From positions 1 through 64,000 of the forward strand of contig UQVZ01000018.1 in assembly GCA_900544675.1 (NCBI GenBank): DNA of 64,000 nt, written 5' to 3'. Below are positions 1-10,600 of the stretch, piece by piece. A program made the translations under genes and the position numbers. Source of the stretch: an uncultured Bacteroides sp. Lineage in GTDB: Bacteria; Bacteroidota; Bacteroidia; Bacteroidales; Bacteroidaceae. Each line of letters starts with the position of its first letter. Position 1 is the stretch's first letter. The notes beneath the pieces were generated by a model. It made no database searches, had not been told where the DNA came from, and saw nothing but the letters and a program-made list of their open reading frames with translations.

Positions 1-76
1 CGACAAAACCCATGGCGAAGAAGCAAAGCATCACGGGAATCAGTTTCCCGTACTTGATTTGATTATCTGTTGTCAT
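1..76 (-). CDS. Sugar permease (MFS), N-terminal fragment cut by window edge
   Basis: Only the first 25 codons are present; the gene runs off the left edge. The visible start is M-T-T-D-N-Q-I-K-Y-G-K, followed by a hydrophobic stretch rich in V, M, L, F and A that looks like the first membrane helix of a major-facilitator sugar symporter (fucose/fructose permease type). It lies 27 bases downstream of a GH32 gene on the same strand. Fructan loci of Bacteroides commonly end with such an inner-membrane fructose permease. The assignment rests on this short stretch plus context, so another membrane protein cannot be excluded. Confidence 0.6.
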   Translation of the reverse strand, partial: MTTDNQIKYGKLIPVMLCFFAMGFV

Positions 77-103
77 AATTTTGTTCAATTGATGGTCCTA
101 CAT

Positions 104-1930
104 TTATTTCCCAAGTTTATATACATCCAAAGACTTCACCATGAAGCTTCCACGTTCTGAATGGAACGTCATCTTGTTATAAGGCTCTGCCGGGAATACC
201 TGATTGGTCATCACGAACTTACCTTCCTCACCGAACGCTTCGATGCTGGTACGGTCGACAAACAGACGGATACGGATATCGTTAGCATCAGGAACCGGAG
301 CTACAGTTACAGCAGGGAAATCGGCACTGAAATCCACCTTTCCGCTTTCGCTACGGTCCATGACGAATTGCTTCTGCAAGGTATTGTAGTACATATATAC
401 CTTTTCACCTTTTCCATTCACCAACGTGAACTCGATTTTCGATGCGCCCGAATTCTTGATGGTCATATCTATTTCGTAAGCGCCTTTGTTATCGGGCAGC
501 AGGCTGGCTATTTCATACGAATCGCTTACCTTGAAACTGGGCACACTGGTTTTCTTTCCACGCAAGGTTTCAATCTCGGGCGAAGGAGCACAGCGCAACA
601 AGAGGTCACCGTCCTGACGATAAAGGGTCAAATCACGAGCGATGGTGTTCGAGCCACGATATTGTAACGTAGGCAATACACCCTGATACTGCCAGTTGCT
701 CATCCATCCTAAAGCGATGCAACGGCCATCGGGAGCATTGTTGAAAGTAACGGTCGCATAATGGTCTTTTCCCCAGTCCATCCATTTGGTTTGGGTAGGA
801 TATTCATTCGTGAATGTCTTTCCATCAAACGAACCTACAAAATATTGTGCGGCATTACCACCGAAAGGTCCGCCCGGATTGATGTTACAAATCAGCACCC
901 ATTTCTTGTCCTTGGTTCCTTCTACCGGAAGCTCTACCAAGTCCGGACACTCCCATACACCTCCATGCGCGCCATGTTTCAATCCGAAACTGCTTTCCTT
1001 CTTCCAGTCCTTCAGGTTCGGCGATGTATAGATATCCATTTCCTGACCGCCGGCAAGAATCATCACCCAATGTTTGCCCGGTGCATACCAGAACACTTTC
1101 GGGTCACGGAAATCACGCTTTTCGGAAGTAATCAGCGGGTTATGTTCGTATTTGGTAAAAGTCATACCGTTATCCAGGCTATATGCCATGCTTTGCATCT
1201 GCACATCTCCCCACGGACTGGGTTTCGCCGAAGTATAGAAAGAGATAATCGCTCCCTCTCCGAAGCCTGCCGTATTATTGTGGTCTACTACCGACGAACC
1301 GCTGAAGATAGAACCCCACGCATCGGGACGGATAGCGATACCTTCGAAATTCCAGTTCACCAAATCTTTGGTAGTAGAATGTCCCCATGTCATGTTTCCC
1401 CAGGTAGAGCCGTAAGGATTGTACTGGAAATACAAGTGATACACACCGTCTTTATAGAACATACCGTTCGGATCGTTCATCCAGCCGTATGCCGGCGTAT
1501 GGTGATAAATCGGACGGAACTGCTCACGGTTGGTCATATCGAACGTATCCGACATACTCAACTTCTTCCAGCAGATAGAAGCTTCGGGCACTCCCTGTAT
1601 ATCCAAGGACAAATTCTTATCGCCGTAAACCGACAAATCAAGAGGTACATAGTAATCTACCTTCTCACGTGCCAGACGGATATTGATGACACTACCCACT
1701 TGCTGATTGTCAATTACTACATAGATTTTTCCTTCCGGAGCATTATCCTGCACCGGAAGCAATACATATTTCTTTGCTCCTTCAATGGTCACAATGTTTT
1801 GTTCATTTACTAAATGGCGCACATCCATGCCGTTTTCGGCTGCACCTGCCATTGAAGCAAGCCCCATAAACGTTCCTAAACACAACGCTTTCATGGTATT
1901 GGCAATGCTTTGATGTTTTAAGGTAATCAT
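104..1930 (-). CDS. GH32 fructan hydrolase (levanase/inulinase/fructanase type)
   Basis: 608 aa. It hydrolyses beta-fructosyl linkages in fructans or sucrose-type oligosaccharides; exo or endo mode cannot be read from the sequence. A signal peptide covers about residues 1-31. Residues 35-140 form an N-terminal beta domain of the kind seen in Bacteroides GH32 enzymes (DUF4980-like). The five-blade catalytic domain begins with the canonical W-M-N-D-P-N-G motif (nucleophile D153), followed by F-R-D-P (D276, transition-state stabiliser) and W-E-C-P-D (E327, acid/base), then a C-terminal beta-sandwich. All three catalytic residues are intact. The gene has its own predicted promoter in the 146-base gap upstream and probably leads a short unit with the sugar permease. 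M13 is an alternative start that would give a shorter signal peptide. Confidence 0.93.
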   Translation of the reverse strand: MITLKHQSIANTMKALCLGTFMGLASMAGAAENGMDVRHLVNEQNIVTIEGAKKYVLLPVQDNAPEGKIYVVIDNQQVGSVINIRLAREKVDYYVPLDLSVYGDKNLSLDIQGVPEASICWKKLSMSDTFDMTNREQFRPIYHHTPAYGWMNDPNGMFYKDGVYHLYFQYNPYGSTWGNMTWGHSTTKDLVNWNFEGIAIRPDAWGSIFSGSSVVDHNNTAGFGEGAIISFYTSAKPSPWGDVQMQSMAYSLDNGMTFTKYEHNPLITSEKRDFRDPKVFWYAPGKHWVMILAGGQEMDIYTSPNLKDWKKESSFGLKHGAHGGVWECPDLVELPVEGTKDKKWVLICNINPGGPFGGNAAQYFVGSFDGKTFTNEYPTQTKWMDWGKDHYATVTFNNAPDGRCIALGWMSNWQYQGVLPTLQYRGSNTIARDLTLYRQDGDLLLRCAPSPEIETLRGKKTSVPSFKVSDSYEIASLLPDNKGAYEIDMTIKNSGASKIEFTLVNGKGEKVYMYYNTLQKQFVMDRSESGKVDFSADFPAVTVAPVPDANDIRIRLFVDRTSIEAFGEEGKFVMTNQVFPAEPYNKMTFHSERGSFMVKSLDVYKLGK

Positions 1931-1988
1931 TGTTTTTTTAAGGTTTAAATATTAACAACTAAACTAAACTATCGCGATTTGTATGTCA

Positions 1989-2053
1989 CAAAATTACGAT
2001 TCTATCCGTATTCTTCATGTAACATACGTTTCAATTACTTGTAATTTTGTTTC
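1989..2053 (-). promoter_or_regulatory. Promoter and direct-repeat operator of the GH32/permease unit
   Basis: On the minus strand a TAATTTTG box (positions 1996 to 1989, consensus TAnnTTTG) lies 58 bases before the start codon. Exactly 31 bases upstream of it is the first of two GAAAC repeats (complement of 2028-2032 and 2049-2053), separated by 16 bases, a 21-base period. The same arrangement occurs before the locus's susC gene. I infer an activator site shared by both promoters. The regulator is not in the window; fructan loci usually use a hybrid two-component sensor. Confidence 0.6.
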
Positions 2054-2080
2054 ATGTCTCCCGATATGAAACAAAATTAC
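2041..2080. repeat. Perfect 15-bp inverted repeat at the GH32 stop codon
   Basis: GTAATTTTGTTTCAT (2041-2055) and its exact complement (2066-2080) flank a 10-base loop. The repeat covers the TAA stop codon of the upstream GH32 gene and contains the distal GAAAC repeat of the operator. There is no U-tract, so it may serve as a stabilising 3' hairpin of the upstream transcript, as part of the regulator site, or both. Confidence 0.6.
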
Positions 2081-3549
2081 CATATTGAGCGGAGCATCCA
2101 GCCCCTAAAATCCATAGAAGTGCCCGGACGCAATGCAAAGGTCTCAATGCCGGTCTGTGTTTCCGATGGATAAGTGAGCAAAGTAAATACATCTTTTCCC
2201 TCATTGGTGAAAAGCTCGATACTCGATTTATCGACATAGATATGCATCCGCAACTTTCCGTCTACCGGCTCTACTTTGGCATGTGCCATACGGCTGAACT
2301 TAGGCATCTGTGCATCGGTACAATCCGTACGGTCGATAACCAGGTTATGCGACTCGGTATCATAACTGATGACTGCCTTTCTTCCCTCTCCTACACACAA
2401 GTTGAATCCGAATACATTCGGTTTCGTCACATCAAAAGTCACATCCAGCTCATAAGTATTTTCTTTCGGGGTGAAACGGGACAGCTTCTTGGCTCCTATC
2501 GGAAGCGTACGGGTATAAGCGACCTCTCCATAGCGTAAGGTTTCCAGATTCTGTACCGGAGTCTGCACCATCCGGATACCTTCAGGATAAGTCTTCAACT
2601 CCAGATTGCGCGGGACAGACCAAAAGCCTTTCCCATACGTCGTAGGGACATGAGGCGCATAATCCCACGTAGCCACCCATCCCATAGCAGTCGTGGTATG
2701 AAGGGTTTCATCGTAATCACGGAACGAACGTACGGCATAATAATCCAATCCTTTATCGACGTACAACGGATAATCCGTTTCCACCGGCTTGAAGGTCTTC
2801 CCGTCGAAGTCGCCGATGAAATACTGCACTTGCGCCCAGTTGACCGATATCACCATCACCCATTTCTTATTATTCTCATCTCCATCTACCGGCAATTGGA
2901 ACAAGTCCGGGCATTCCCATGATTTCTCCTGGTCGCCATACGGACCGAAGTCACTCATCCATTCCCAATGTTTCAAGTCGGCTGAAGCATAAATGGCAAT
3001 CTTCTTTTCCAAGGCTTTTGCCACCACCATCACCCATTTCTGAGTCGGCTCATAATAAAAGACAGTCGGGTCACGAAACTCTGTACTCCAAATATCCAGC
3101 ACCGGATTTCCGCCATAATACTGGAAAGTCTTCCCATCGTGGCTGAACGAAATGCCCTGTGCCTGTTTCTTCGTATCATTTTCGAATGCCGTATAAACAG
3201 CCACATAGGCATCTTTCCCAAAGCTGGCTGTATTCTTTTTATCAATCACCATCGACCCCGTGAAATATCCGATATTGTCGTCCGCGCCTTTCATGCAATT
3301 CCCTTGCTCGCCTTCTGCAGGCACGATTTGGGTATAATGCACCAAGTCTTCCGATTCTGCCTTTCCCCACCAGTACATCTGATACTTGCCCTGGTAATGG
3401 ATAAATCCACAAGGGTCACCAATCCACCCTTCACGCGGACTGAAATGATATTGCGGCCGATAAGTCTCATGATAAAGCGAGTCAGAAGAAGCAGCCGAAA
3501 CAATCGTGCTTATGACACAGCACCATAAAAAACTAACTATATATTTCAT
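2077..3549 (-). CDS. GH32 fructan hydrolase with altered nucleophile motif
   Basis: 490 aa, secreted (signal peptide about residues 1-19, cleavage near S-A-A). The catalytic domain starts almost directly after the signal, with W-I-G-D-P-C-G in place of W-M-N-D-P-N-G: the nucleophile D45 is kept, but both flanking Asn residues are lost. F-R-D-P (D160) and W-E-C-P-D (E212) are intact, and a C-terminal beta-sandwich follows. It is therefore probably an active beta-fructosidase whose substrate-binding pocket differs from that of its neighbours. It lies 27 bases downstream of the next GH32 gene and should belong to the susC-led operon. Specificity (levan, inulin, fructo-oligosaccharide) is not predictable by eye. 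Confidence 0.9.
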   Translation of the reverse strand: MKYIVSFLWCCVISTIVSAASSDSLYHETYRPQYHFSPREGWIGDPCGFIHYQGKYQMYWWGKAESEDLVHYTQIVPAEGEQGNCMKGADDNIGYFTGSMVIDKKNTASFGKDAYVAVYTAFENDTKKQAQGISFSHDGKTFQYYGGNPVLDIWSTEFRDPTVFYYEPTQKWVMVVAKALEKKIAIYASADLKHWEWMSDFGPYGDQEKSWECPDLFQLPVDGDENNKKWVMVISVNWAQVQYFIGDFDGKTFKPVETDYPLYVDKGLDYYAVRSFRDYDETLHTTTAMGWVATWDYAPHVPTTYGKGFWSVPRNLELKTYPEGIRMVQTPVQNLETLRYGEVAYTRTLPIGAKKLSRFTPKENTYELDVTFDVTKPNVFGFNLCVGEGRKAVISYDTESHNLVIDRTDCTDAQMPKFSRMAHAKVEPVDGKLRMHIYVDKSSIELFTNEGKDVFTLLTYPSETQTGIETFALRPGTSMDFRGWMLRSIW

Positions 3550-3576
3550 ACCTATTTACTTTTAATTCTACTGTTA

Positions 3577-5712
3577 TTAAAAATTGGTCCGTACCTTCGC
3601 TTCTTCCAACTCCCAGCTTGTAGCCTCCACTTCCGCTTCCCCATCGGCGAAGAGTTCGATTTGTGTACTGTTCCGGTTCAATGGGAAAATCCGTGTAGTA
3701 AACGCATCTTCCCCATCAATGAAACCTTCTATAACAGAACCGTCAATAAACAAATGTAGATTTACCTTTTGCGGACATTTCAACCGATAAGCATCTTTGC
3801 GTACAGCTAAAGGAATACCCTCCCGCAACGAAGACCGGCGTTGGTCTACAACCAGCTCTTCTTTTTCTACATCGAAATAAATGGAAGTAGCCTCTGTACC
3901 TTCAGGATTCTTTCCCAAAGTCAATCCAAAACGATTTGCCTTACCCGGATAAAAAGTGATATCCAGTTCCACCTGATGTCCTCCGTTAGGAACAGGACAT
4001 ACAGCCGAAGCATTCAGACTACGTTTTTCTATCCGGCACGAATCCTTCCGCAAAGATGTCAGCAACGGATAAGGAGACTGCACCAACTTTCCGTTTCTTA
4101 AAGTCATAATACGAGGCAGACTATACACATGTGCCCATCCTTGACGGTAATTTGCCTTCGCACTGATTTCATCGGGGATAATAGCCATAGCCACTACCGA
4201 ATCGGCATTCAGAGGCCAGATAGAAGGAGAGAGCAACCGGTTGATGACTTCCAGGTTTTGCGGTAAAGCATTATCCGGTATGAATTTTTCATCCTTAAAC
4301 TCCCCTATCCAATATTGAGACCTTGCCGGAATGCCCCGTTCGGGCACCCGATTGACCTGCAATACATATTTATCGCCAAATTTATGGAAGAAAGGCATTT
4401 CCCAAAAGATACCCGAATGGTCAACTTCCGGATTCCCCTCAAATAGCAGATGCACGTATTGCCATTTCTTAGCGTCTTTCGATTTATACAAAAGCAAAGC
4501 GCCATGAGGATTTTCGGCATCATCTATTCCATAACCTACAATCATATACCATGTCTTGCCTTCTTTCCATACAAACGGGTCGCGTAAGTCGGTGCGTGCA
4601 TACCCGGCAGGTTGTCCGCTTATCACCGGATTCTTCTTGTATTTCTCCCATACCACCAGACTGTCATCCTTCGGGAAAGCGATACTGACACCCTGTGGTT
4701 TACCTCCCGAAGTATAAATCAATTCAGGAATGCCTTTATCGTTAATAATGGCACATCCCGACCAAATGCCGTCTTTATCATATTCCCGGTCAGGAGTTAA
4801 AGCTGGCTTTTCTTCCGTCCAATGAATCAAATCCGGACTGGTGAAATGCCCCCAATTGATTTGGCTAAGGATAATAGATGAAGCGTTTTTCTGATTGAAG
4901 ATGTGATATTTACCTTGATAATAAAATAGCCCGTGCGTCTCGTTAGTCCAGTTGGCTGCTGGTAACAAATGGTATGCAGGACGATTGAAATCTTGCTTAA
5001 AACGGATTTCCGGTATTGCCAATACAGGCTGAGGTTTCGGTTGTAAAGCAATTTGTTCCAGCTCATCAAGATTCAGAGTAGAAGAAACTTTCAGTTCGTC
5101 AATCAATCCATTGATGGCAGTCACATCATAAATGCCGGCTTTCTTTTCACGAAAATCTTTCCCTACACGTAAAAGAGAAGATGAAGTTAGGGTAAACGGT
5201 TCGGGAACAGGAGCCAATGATTTGCCATCCAGATAGCAAACAGGAGACGACTGTTCGAAAGAAACAGCCAAATTAAGCCAAACAAACTTATCCACTTTTG
5301 CATCTAACGGATAAAAATGCGGCCGACCGGAAGTCATCAGTTCCCCGCAAAGTTGTCCGAAACGGTCTACACACACCGAAAAGACATCGCCCTTTTCATT
5401 CCGTACCGAAACAAAGGCTGCAGTATCTGTCGGAAAAGACTCTAAGGCAAACCAAGCCGATACCGCTTTAGCATCTTCAGGCAAAACCGTTTCCACATAA
5501 GTAGAATATCCATCCGTACGCAAAGCCTTTCCCTCAAACCCAGGAACCAATTCTATCTGTTCCTTAGCCGAAACCCAGCGAAGTCTGCCATTATCCAAAA
5601 AGGAAGCATCTTCAAAGTTCCAATACGCAATCTGAGCATTCAGAGGCAAGCAGAAGCAACCCGCAACCGTCATACATATCATTATCAACCGACTAAAAAA
5701 CATAAGAAACAC
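3577..5712 (-). CDS. LamG-GH32 protein with Glu at the nucleophile position
   Basis: 711 aa. After a signal peptide (about 1-26) comes a concanavalin/LamG-like beta-sandwich (about 28-225), then a five-blade GH32-type domain and a C-terminal beta-sandwich. The usual W-M-N-D-P-N-G motif reads W-T-N-E-T-H-G, so the catalytic Asp is replaced by E258 and the next two residues also differ. L-R-D-P (D378) is present, and the acid/base motif reads W-E-M-P (E438) rather than W-E-C-P. The fold is clearly GH32-related, but catalysis could be altered or lost; it might bind fructan or act on another sugar. It follows SusD by 93 bases in the same operon. Confidence is high for the family and low for activity. 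Confidence 0.85.
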   Translation of the reverse strand: MFLMFFSRLIMICMTVAGCFCLPLNAQIAYWNFEDASFLDNGRLRWVSAKEQIELVPGFEGKALRTDGYSTYVETVLPEDAKAVSAWFALESFPTDTAAFVSVRNEKGDVFSVCVDRFGQLCGELMTSGRPHFYPLDAKVDKFVWLNLAVSFEQSSPVCYLDGKSLAPVPEPFTLTSSSLLRVGKDFREKKAGIYDVTAINGLIDELKVSSTLNLDELEQIALQPKPQPVLAIPEIRFKQDFNRPAYHLLPAANWTNETHGLFYYQGKYHIFNQKNASSIILSQINWGHFTSPDLIHWTEEKPALTPDREYDKDGIWSGCAIINDKGIPELIYTSGGKPQGVSIAFPKDDSLVVWEKYKKNPVISGQPAGYARTDLRDPFVWKEGKTWYMIVGYGIDDAENPHGALLLYKSKDAKKWQYVHLLFEGNPEVDHSGIFWEMPFFHKFGDKYVLQVNRVPERGIPARSQYWIGEFKDEKFIPDNALPQNLEVINRLLSPSIWPLNADSVVAMAIIPDEISAKANYRQGWAHVYSLPRIMTLRNGKLVQSPYPLLTSLRKDSCRIEKRSLNASAVCPVPNGGHQVELDITFYPGKANRFGLTLGKNPEGTEATSIYFDVEKEELVVDQRRSSLREGIPLAVRKDAYRLKCPQKVNLHLFIDGSVIEGFIDGEDAFTTRIFPLNRNSTQIELFADGEAEVEATSWELEEAKVRTNF

Positions 5713-5805
5713 TTTTTAAAAGATACAGGCAGAAACCATTTGTTCTGCCTGCACCTCATTCAACTAACCGATAAATTAAAAAAACCATAAAGCAACTATG
5801 TTTCC

Positions 5806-7581
5806 TTAGAAATCTCCGTATCCGGGATTCTGTACATAATTACCGTTCGAGAAATTATATTGCGGACGAGAAATCGGCAAATATTCATCGCGTCCCTGTG
5901 TAAAGTCCGCAATCGAATAATATACACGTTTGCCTTCCTCTTTCTCAATGTATGTATTCATTGTTTCGGAAGCAATGCCCCAACGAACCAAATCGAAGAA
6001 ACGTTCACCTTCCATAGCTTTTTCCAAACGGGTCTCGAAACGCAAAGCCTGACGTGCATAGTCTTGAGTCCAACCTTCGGCAGGATAAAGCCCGATGTTA
6101 TAGTTAGCAGCATCCTTGCTCGAATCATTAAAGTCTTTCACATAAGGACTGTCCTTAGCACGGGTACGAATACGGTTGATAAGTTCACGGGCTTCTTCCA
6201 AACCGGCACCGTCGCCTATCTCAATCAAGGCTTCAGCTTTCCACAACAGAACATCGGCATAACGGATAATCTGCCAGTTCAATCCGGAAGCTCCCCACGG
6301 CCATCCCTGATACATATCCGAACTTTCGGGAGAAACCAAGAAACGTTTTCTGCTATGGAATCCGTATGCACCACGGTCACGTACCCATGAAGAGCTATAA
6401 GGAGCATCAGGATAAGTTTTCCATGTAATGCCCGGACGACCTACGATAAAATCCAAACGTGGGTCAACCGTCACATCGGTACGGCAATGATAAGTCGCAT
6501 CATTATCCACATTATCCATCCAGTCGAAATCCTGGTCATCAAATGTATCGAACAACGGCAAACCATTCTCGTCTGTTTGGTAAGCATTTACCAGGTTTTG
6601 GCTGGGCACGAAGAAACCGTCACCACTATAAGGGCCTTGCGGTGTATTCAACAGATTGCTCCAGTTGATACGGCCACCACTTGGAGAACCATCGTTCATC
6701 GAGTATTGTACGGCAAATACAGACTCTACACCATTTTCGTATGCTACCAAATCCAGTTGCTGGAAGTCAGAGAACAAATCATACTTACCATTTAAGCGGT
6801 TACAAAGTTCTACCACTTCACGCAACAAATCTTTGTTGATATTGACAACCTGATGGGTATTCTCATCCTGTTCGTAAGCCTGATACAGTTTCACCTTCGC
6901 TTCATAAGCGTACGCAATATACTTATTCACACGGCCTATCTCGCTTTGTGTTTCCGGCAGGACTTCGGCTGCATCTGCCAGTTCCTGAGCAATCATGCCC
7001 AAGATTTCATCACGCGTATATTCGTTATTCGGGATATTGGGATATTCATCCATTTCCACATTCTCGTCGAAATAAGGAATCCGATTGAACAAACGACTCA
7101 ACTCAAAATAGAAGTGTGCACGCAATACTTTCATCTCTGCCTTACGAATTTCCACTTCCGGATAATCTTCAGCCGAAACCGTATTCAACACTTTTAACGC
7201 TGAATTGCAGCGTGCCACACAACTGTACAGATTAAACCATTTGCTATCGACATTTCCCAACGTAGCGTCTACATCAAAAATCTCCAAACGGTGGATATCC
7301 TGTACGTCTCCTGTACCTCCACCGCCTTTATAAGCATTATCGGCACGAACCTCACCGTAACTCCAGTTGGTCATCGGAATATTCTGTATAGCCCCCGTTT
7401 CACCGGGTGCGCCCATCAGAGCTGAATAAGCAGCAGTAATCAACAAGTCCACATTCTCGCCATTCGACAGATTCTCGTCGCTCAACGTTGCCGAAGGACG
7501 GATATCCAAAAATTTATCTTCGTTGCAACCGCAAGCCAAAGCGGCCAATGTGCATGCAAAAGCTATATGTTTGAATTTCAT
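5806..7581 (-). CDS. SusD-like surface glycan-binding lipoprotein (fructan locus)
   Basis: 591 aa. SusD-family proteins sit on the outer-membrane surface and form a lid on the partner SusC channel, capturing oligosaccharides. The N-terminus is a lipoprotein signal with the acceptor Cys in the A-L-A-C-G-C segment (Cys17 or Cys19), followed by F-L-D-I-R-P-S, a typical mature SusD start. TPR-like helical segments (for example A-E-M-K-V-L-R-A-H-F-Y-F-E-L) and a C-terminal region with R-I-R-T-R-A-K and G-E-R-F-F-D-L-V-R-W-G identify the SusD/RagB family. It is 29 bases downstream of susC, so the two are co-transcribed. The neighbouring GH32 genes suggest a fructan ligand. Confidence 0.95.
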   Translation of the reverse strand: MKFKHIAFACTLAALACGCNEDKFLDIRPSATLSDENLSNGENVDLLITAAYSALMGAPGETGAIQNIPMTNWSYGEVRADNAYKGGGGTGDVQDIHRLEIFDVDATLGNVDSKWFNLYSCVARCNSALKVLNTVSAEDYPEVEIRKAEMKVLRAHFYFELSRLFNRIPYFDENVEMDEYPNIPNNEYTRDEILGMIAQELADAAEVLPETQSEIGRVNKYIAYAYEAKVKLYQAYEQDENTHQVVNINKDLLREVVELCNRLNGKYDLFSDFQQLDLVAYENGVESVFAVQYSMNDGSPSGGRINWSNLLNTPQGPYSGDGFFVPSQNLVNAYQTDENGLPLFDTFDDQDFDWMDNVDNDATYHCRTDVTVDPRLDFIVGRPGITWKTYPDAPYSSSWVRDRGAYGFHSRKRFLVSPESSDMYQGWPWGASGLNWQIIRYADVLLWKAEALIEIGDGAGLEEARELINRIRTRAKDSPYVKDFNDSSKDAANYNIGLYPAEGWTQDYARQALRFETRLEKAMEGERFFDLVRWGIASETMNTYIEKEEGKRVYYSIADFTQGRDEYLPISRPQYNFSNGNYVQNPGYGDF

Positions 7582-7610
7582 ATCTGTTTTCTTTTTTATC
7601 TGTTAATCAA

Positions 7611-10600
7611 TTAAAATCCTACGGACAAACCAAATGTATACGTACGGGGTTGCGGATAAGTGTATCCCAATCCTTCCGGATCGGCACCCGTATAGTTGGT
7701 CAGCGTAAAGAGGTTTTGTGCCTGGAAATAAACACGTACGTTATCAATCTTCATCTTGTCTACCACCTTTTTCGGAAGCGTATAACCCAAAGTCAATGTC
7801 TTCAGCTTGATATACGAACCGTCTTCGATAAAGAATTCAGAAGAACGCGATTCGTTGTTGTTATCTACAGCAACCAATGCCGGATACTTGCTGTCGTATA
7901 CACCGGTCTGCTCGTAAGCTGTCCATGCGTCTCTTGCCTCCAGCAAACGGGTAGAATGGTTACCGGTCCACAACTGGAAGAGGTCGGTATAATATTTCGA
8001 GTTGTTCCATGCATCACGAACCATGCCGTTAAAGAACATGCTGAAATCAATGCCTTTCCACGATGCGCCCAGATTTAAACCGGCAGATACACGAGGCTGG
8101 TCAGAGCCTAACCAAGTCTGGTCGGAAGTATTGATAATACCGTTATTATCTACATCCACATAGCGGATACGTCCTACGCCCGGAGCGCCAATCTGTACAT
8201 CATATTTCTGCATGTATTCGTCTACTTCTGCCTGTGTACGGAAAAGGCCATCGGTCTTGTAACCCATCCATGAACCGAAAGGCTGACCTACCAAGCTCTG
8301 GCTTACACCGTCACCGCCACCGTATGTATAATAAATGTCCTCGGGCAGGTCGGTTACTTTATTCTTATAATAAGCCAAGTTCACCGTGATGTCATAACTA
8401 AAGTCTTTCACCTGGTCACGCCATGTAAAGGTTCCTTCGAAACCTTTGTTTGTCATGCTGGCACCGTTGTACCACATATAACCACCTTCACCGATTACAC
8501 CGATATACGGACGTTCAACCAACATACCTGTCGTATTCTTGCTGAAGTAATCCAATGTTACAGCCAGACGGTTGTTCAGGAAAGCCGCATCAATACCTAC
8601 ATTCCATTGTTCTGTCTCTTCCCATTTCAGGTTGTTGTTGGCAGAGTGTGTCTTGTATGCGCCCGGAGCCAATGTTGCACCGTCTCCTACCAAGTTATAG
8701 GAAGCATTCTGCAAACTCATCAAATATTTATTATAAGTAGCCGTGTTGTCAATCTGGTCATTACCATTGATACCCCACGATGCACGAATTTTCAAATCGC
8801 TCAGCCAACTTTGTGTTTTCTCCATAAAGTTTTCGCCCGAGATTCTCCAACCGATAGAAGCCGAAGGGAAGACAGCTGAGTTGTGGTTCATACCGAAACG
8901 GGAAGAAGCATCCCGACGTACAGTAGCCGAAAGCAAGTATTTGCTGGCATAATCGTAGTTCACTTTTGCAAAATAAGATACCAAAGCATATTCACTTACG
9001 TTGTTGCCTACGGTCTGACCAGAGGTAACTGCATCCAGATAGCGGTAATCCAAGTCCTCAATTACCAATCCACGTCCATAGCCGCTCAATGATTCGCCAT
9101 ATTCTTTCTTAGCTTCCATACCTACCAGCGCATTGACCGAATGTTTGTTGATTTCAAACGAATAGTTCAAGGTATTCGACCAAATCCATTGCAAGCTGTA
9201 ATTGTGTGTCACGTTCAGTTCATTGGTATCCACTACACGGCTGGCTTCACTCCATGCCGGAACGAAAGTAGAATTGAACTCATTGTAGTAGTTTACACCG
9301 AAATTCGAACGGAACAGCAAGTTCTTGATAGGTTCGATTTCCAGGTAAGCACTACCGAATACACGCCAGTAGCGGTGACGGTTATTGGCTTCGTTATCTG
9401 TCAGACGAATCAGGTTCGGTTTATCACCCAGGATATCCACATAACCTCCGGCATAGTTGCCGCTTTCGTCATATACCGGGATAGCCGGGTGTTGTGCAAT
9501 GACATTTTCTTCAATTCCATCCGGATTTAAATGACGAGTCCAATAGTTGATAGAGAAACTTTCACCAATACGCACCTTGTTGTTCAGGAAACGGAAATCA
9601 GAAGTCAGACGTGTATTGAAACGTTGGAAATCAGTATTCCGCACCAAACCGTCTTGGTCCATATAGTTCATGGTCAATGCCACATTACCATCCTTGAAAC
9701 CTTTCGACAAAGAGAGGTTGTAGTTCTGCATCAAAGCTGTGCTGTAGATTTCTTTTGCCCAGTCGGTATTGCCTGTACGGATACGTACACCGCCCTGGTC
9801 ATAATAATATTCCTGAATCACCGGTGTATCACCGCTGCCATAAACCACACTGCTCGGATAGCTGCCATACGAATTGTGATAAGCCTGCCAATAAACTTCA
9901 CCCCACTGCTGGGTATTCAGCATATCAAATCCGGTAGCGAAGGTCTGCGCACTTAGGCTCATATCGAAATTCACCTTTACATCACCTTCTTTCGCACGCT
10001 TGGTCGTAATGATAATGACACCGTTGGCTGCCTGGGCACCGTAAATGGCTGCCGAAGCCGCATCTTTCAAAACCTGAATGGATTCTACATCGTTCGAAGA
10101 AAGAATAGAAGCGATGTTATCACGCGTCTGCACACCATCGATGACATAAAGCGGTGTACTGTTGTTGATGGTAGTCGTACCACGAACCAATGCCGAAGTA
10201 TTCATGCCGCCCGGTGTACCATCGGTCGTGATATTCATACCAGCTACACGCCCCTGCAAAGCAGACATTACGTTACCGGTAGGGATATCAGCCACATCTT
10301 TCATCTTTACTACGGCTACCGAACCGGTCAAGCTGGCTTTCTTTTCGGTCATATAACCCGTTACCACTACTTCATCCAAAACTTCGGAGTCTTCTTCCAA
10401 TACAATGTTCATCACGCTTTGCGCTTTCAGCGTCTGCGTTTTACAACCAATGTAAGAGATTGAGATTTCGGCACCCTGCTTCACCGTCAGTGTAAACTTA
10501 CCGTCAAGGTCGGTGATAATGCCGTTTTGCGCGTTACCTACTTCTACTACAGAAGCACCAATGACGGGAAACCCGTCTGCTTTGGAAATCACAGTTCCAC

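Noticed and set aside
761..1813. 350-codon plus-strand open frame opposite GH32
   Set aside because: It is the antisense frame of a well-supported GH32 gene and has no family pattern. Similar long antisense frames opposite susC, DUF349, RND and LpxA genes were rejected for the same reason.
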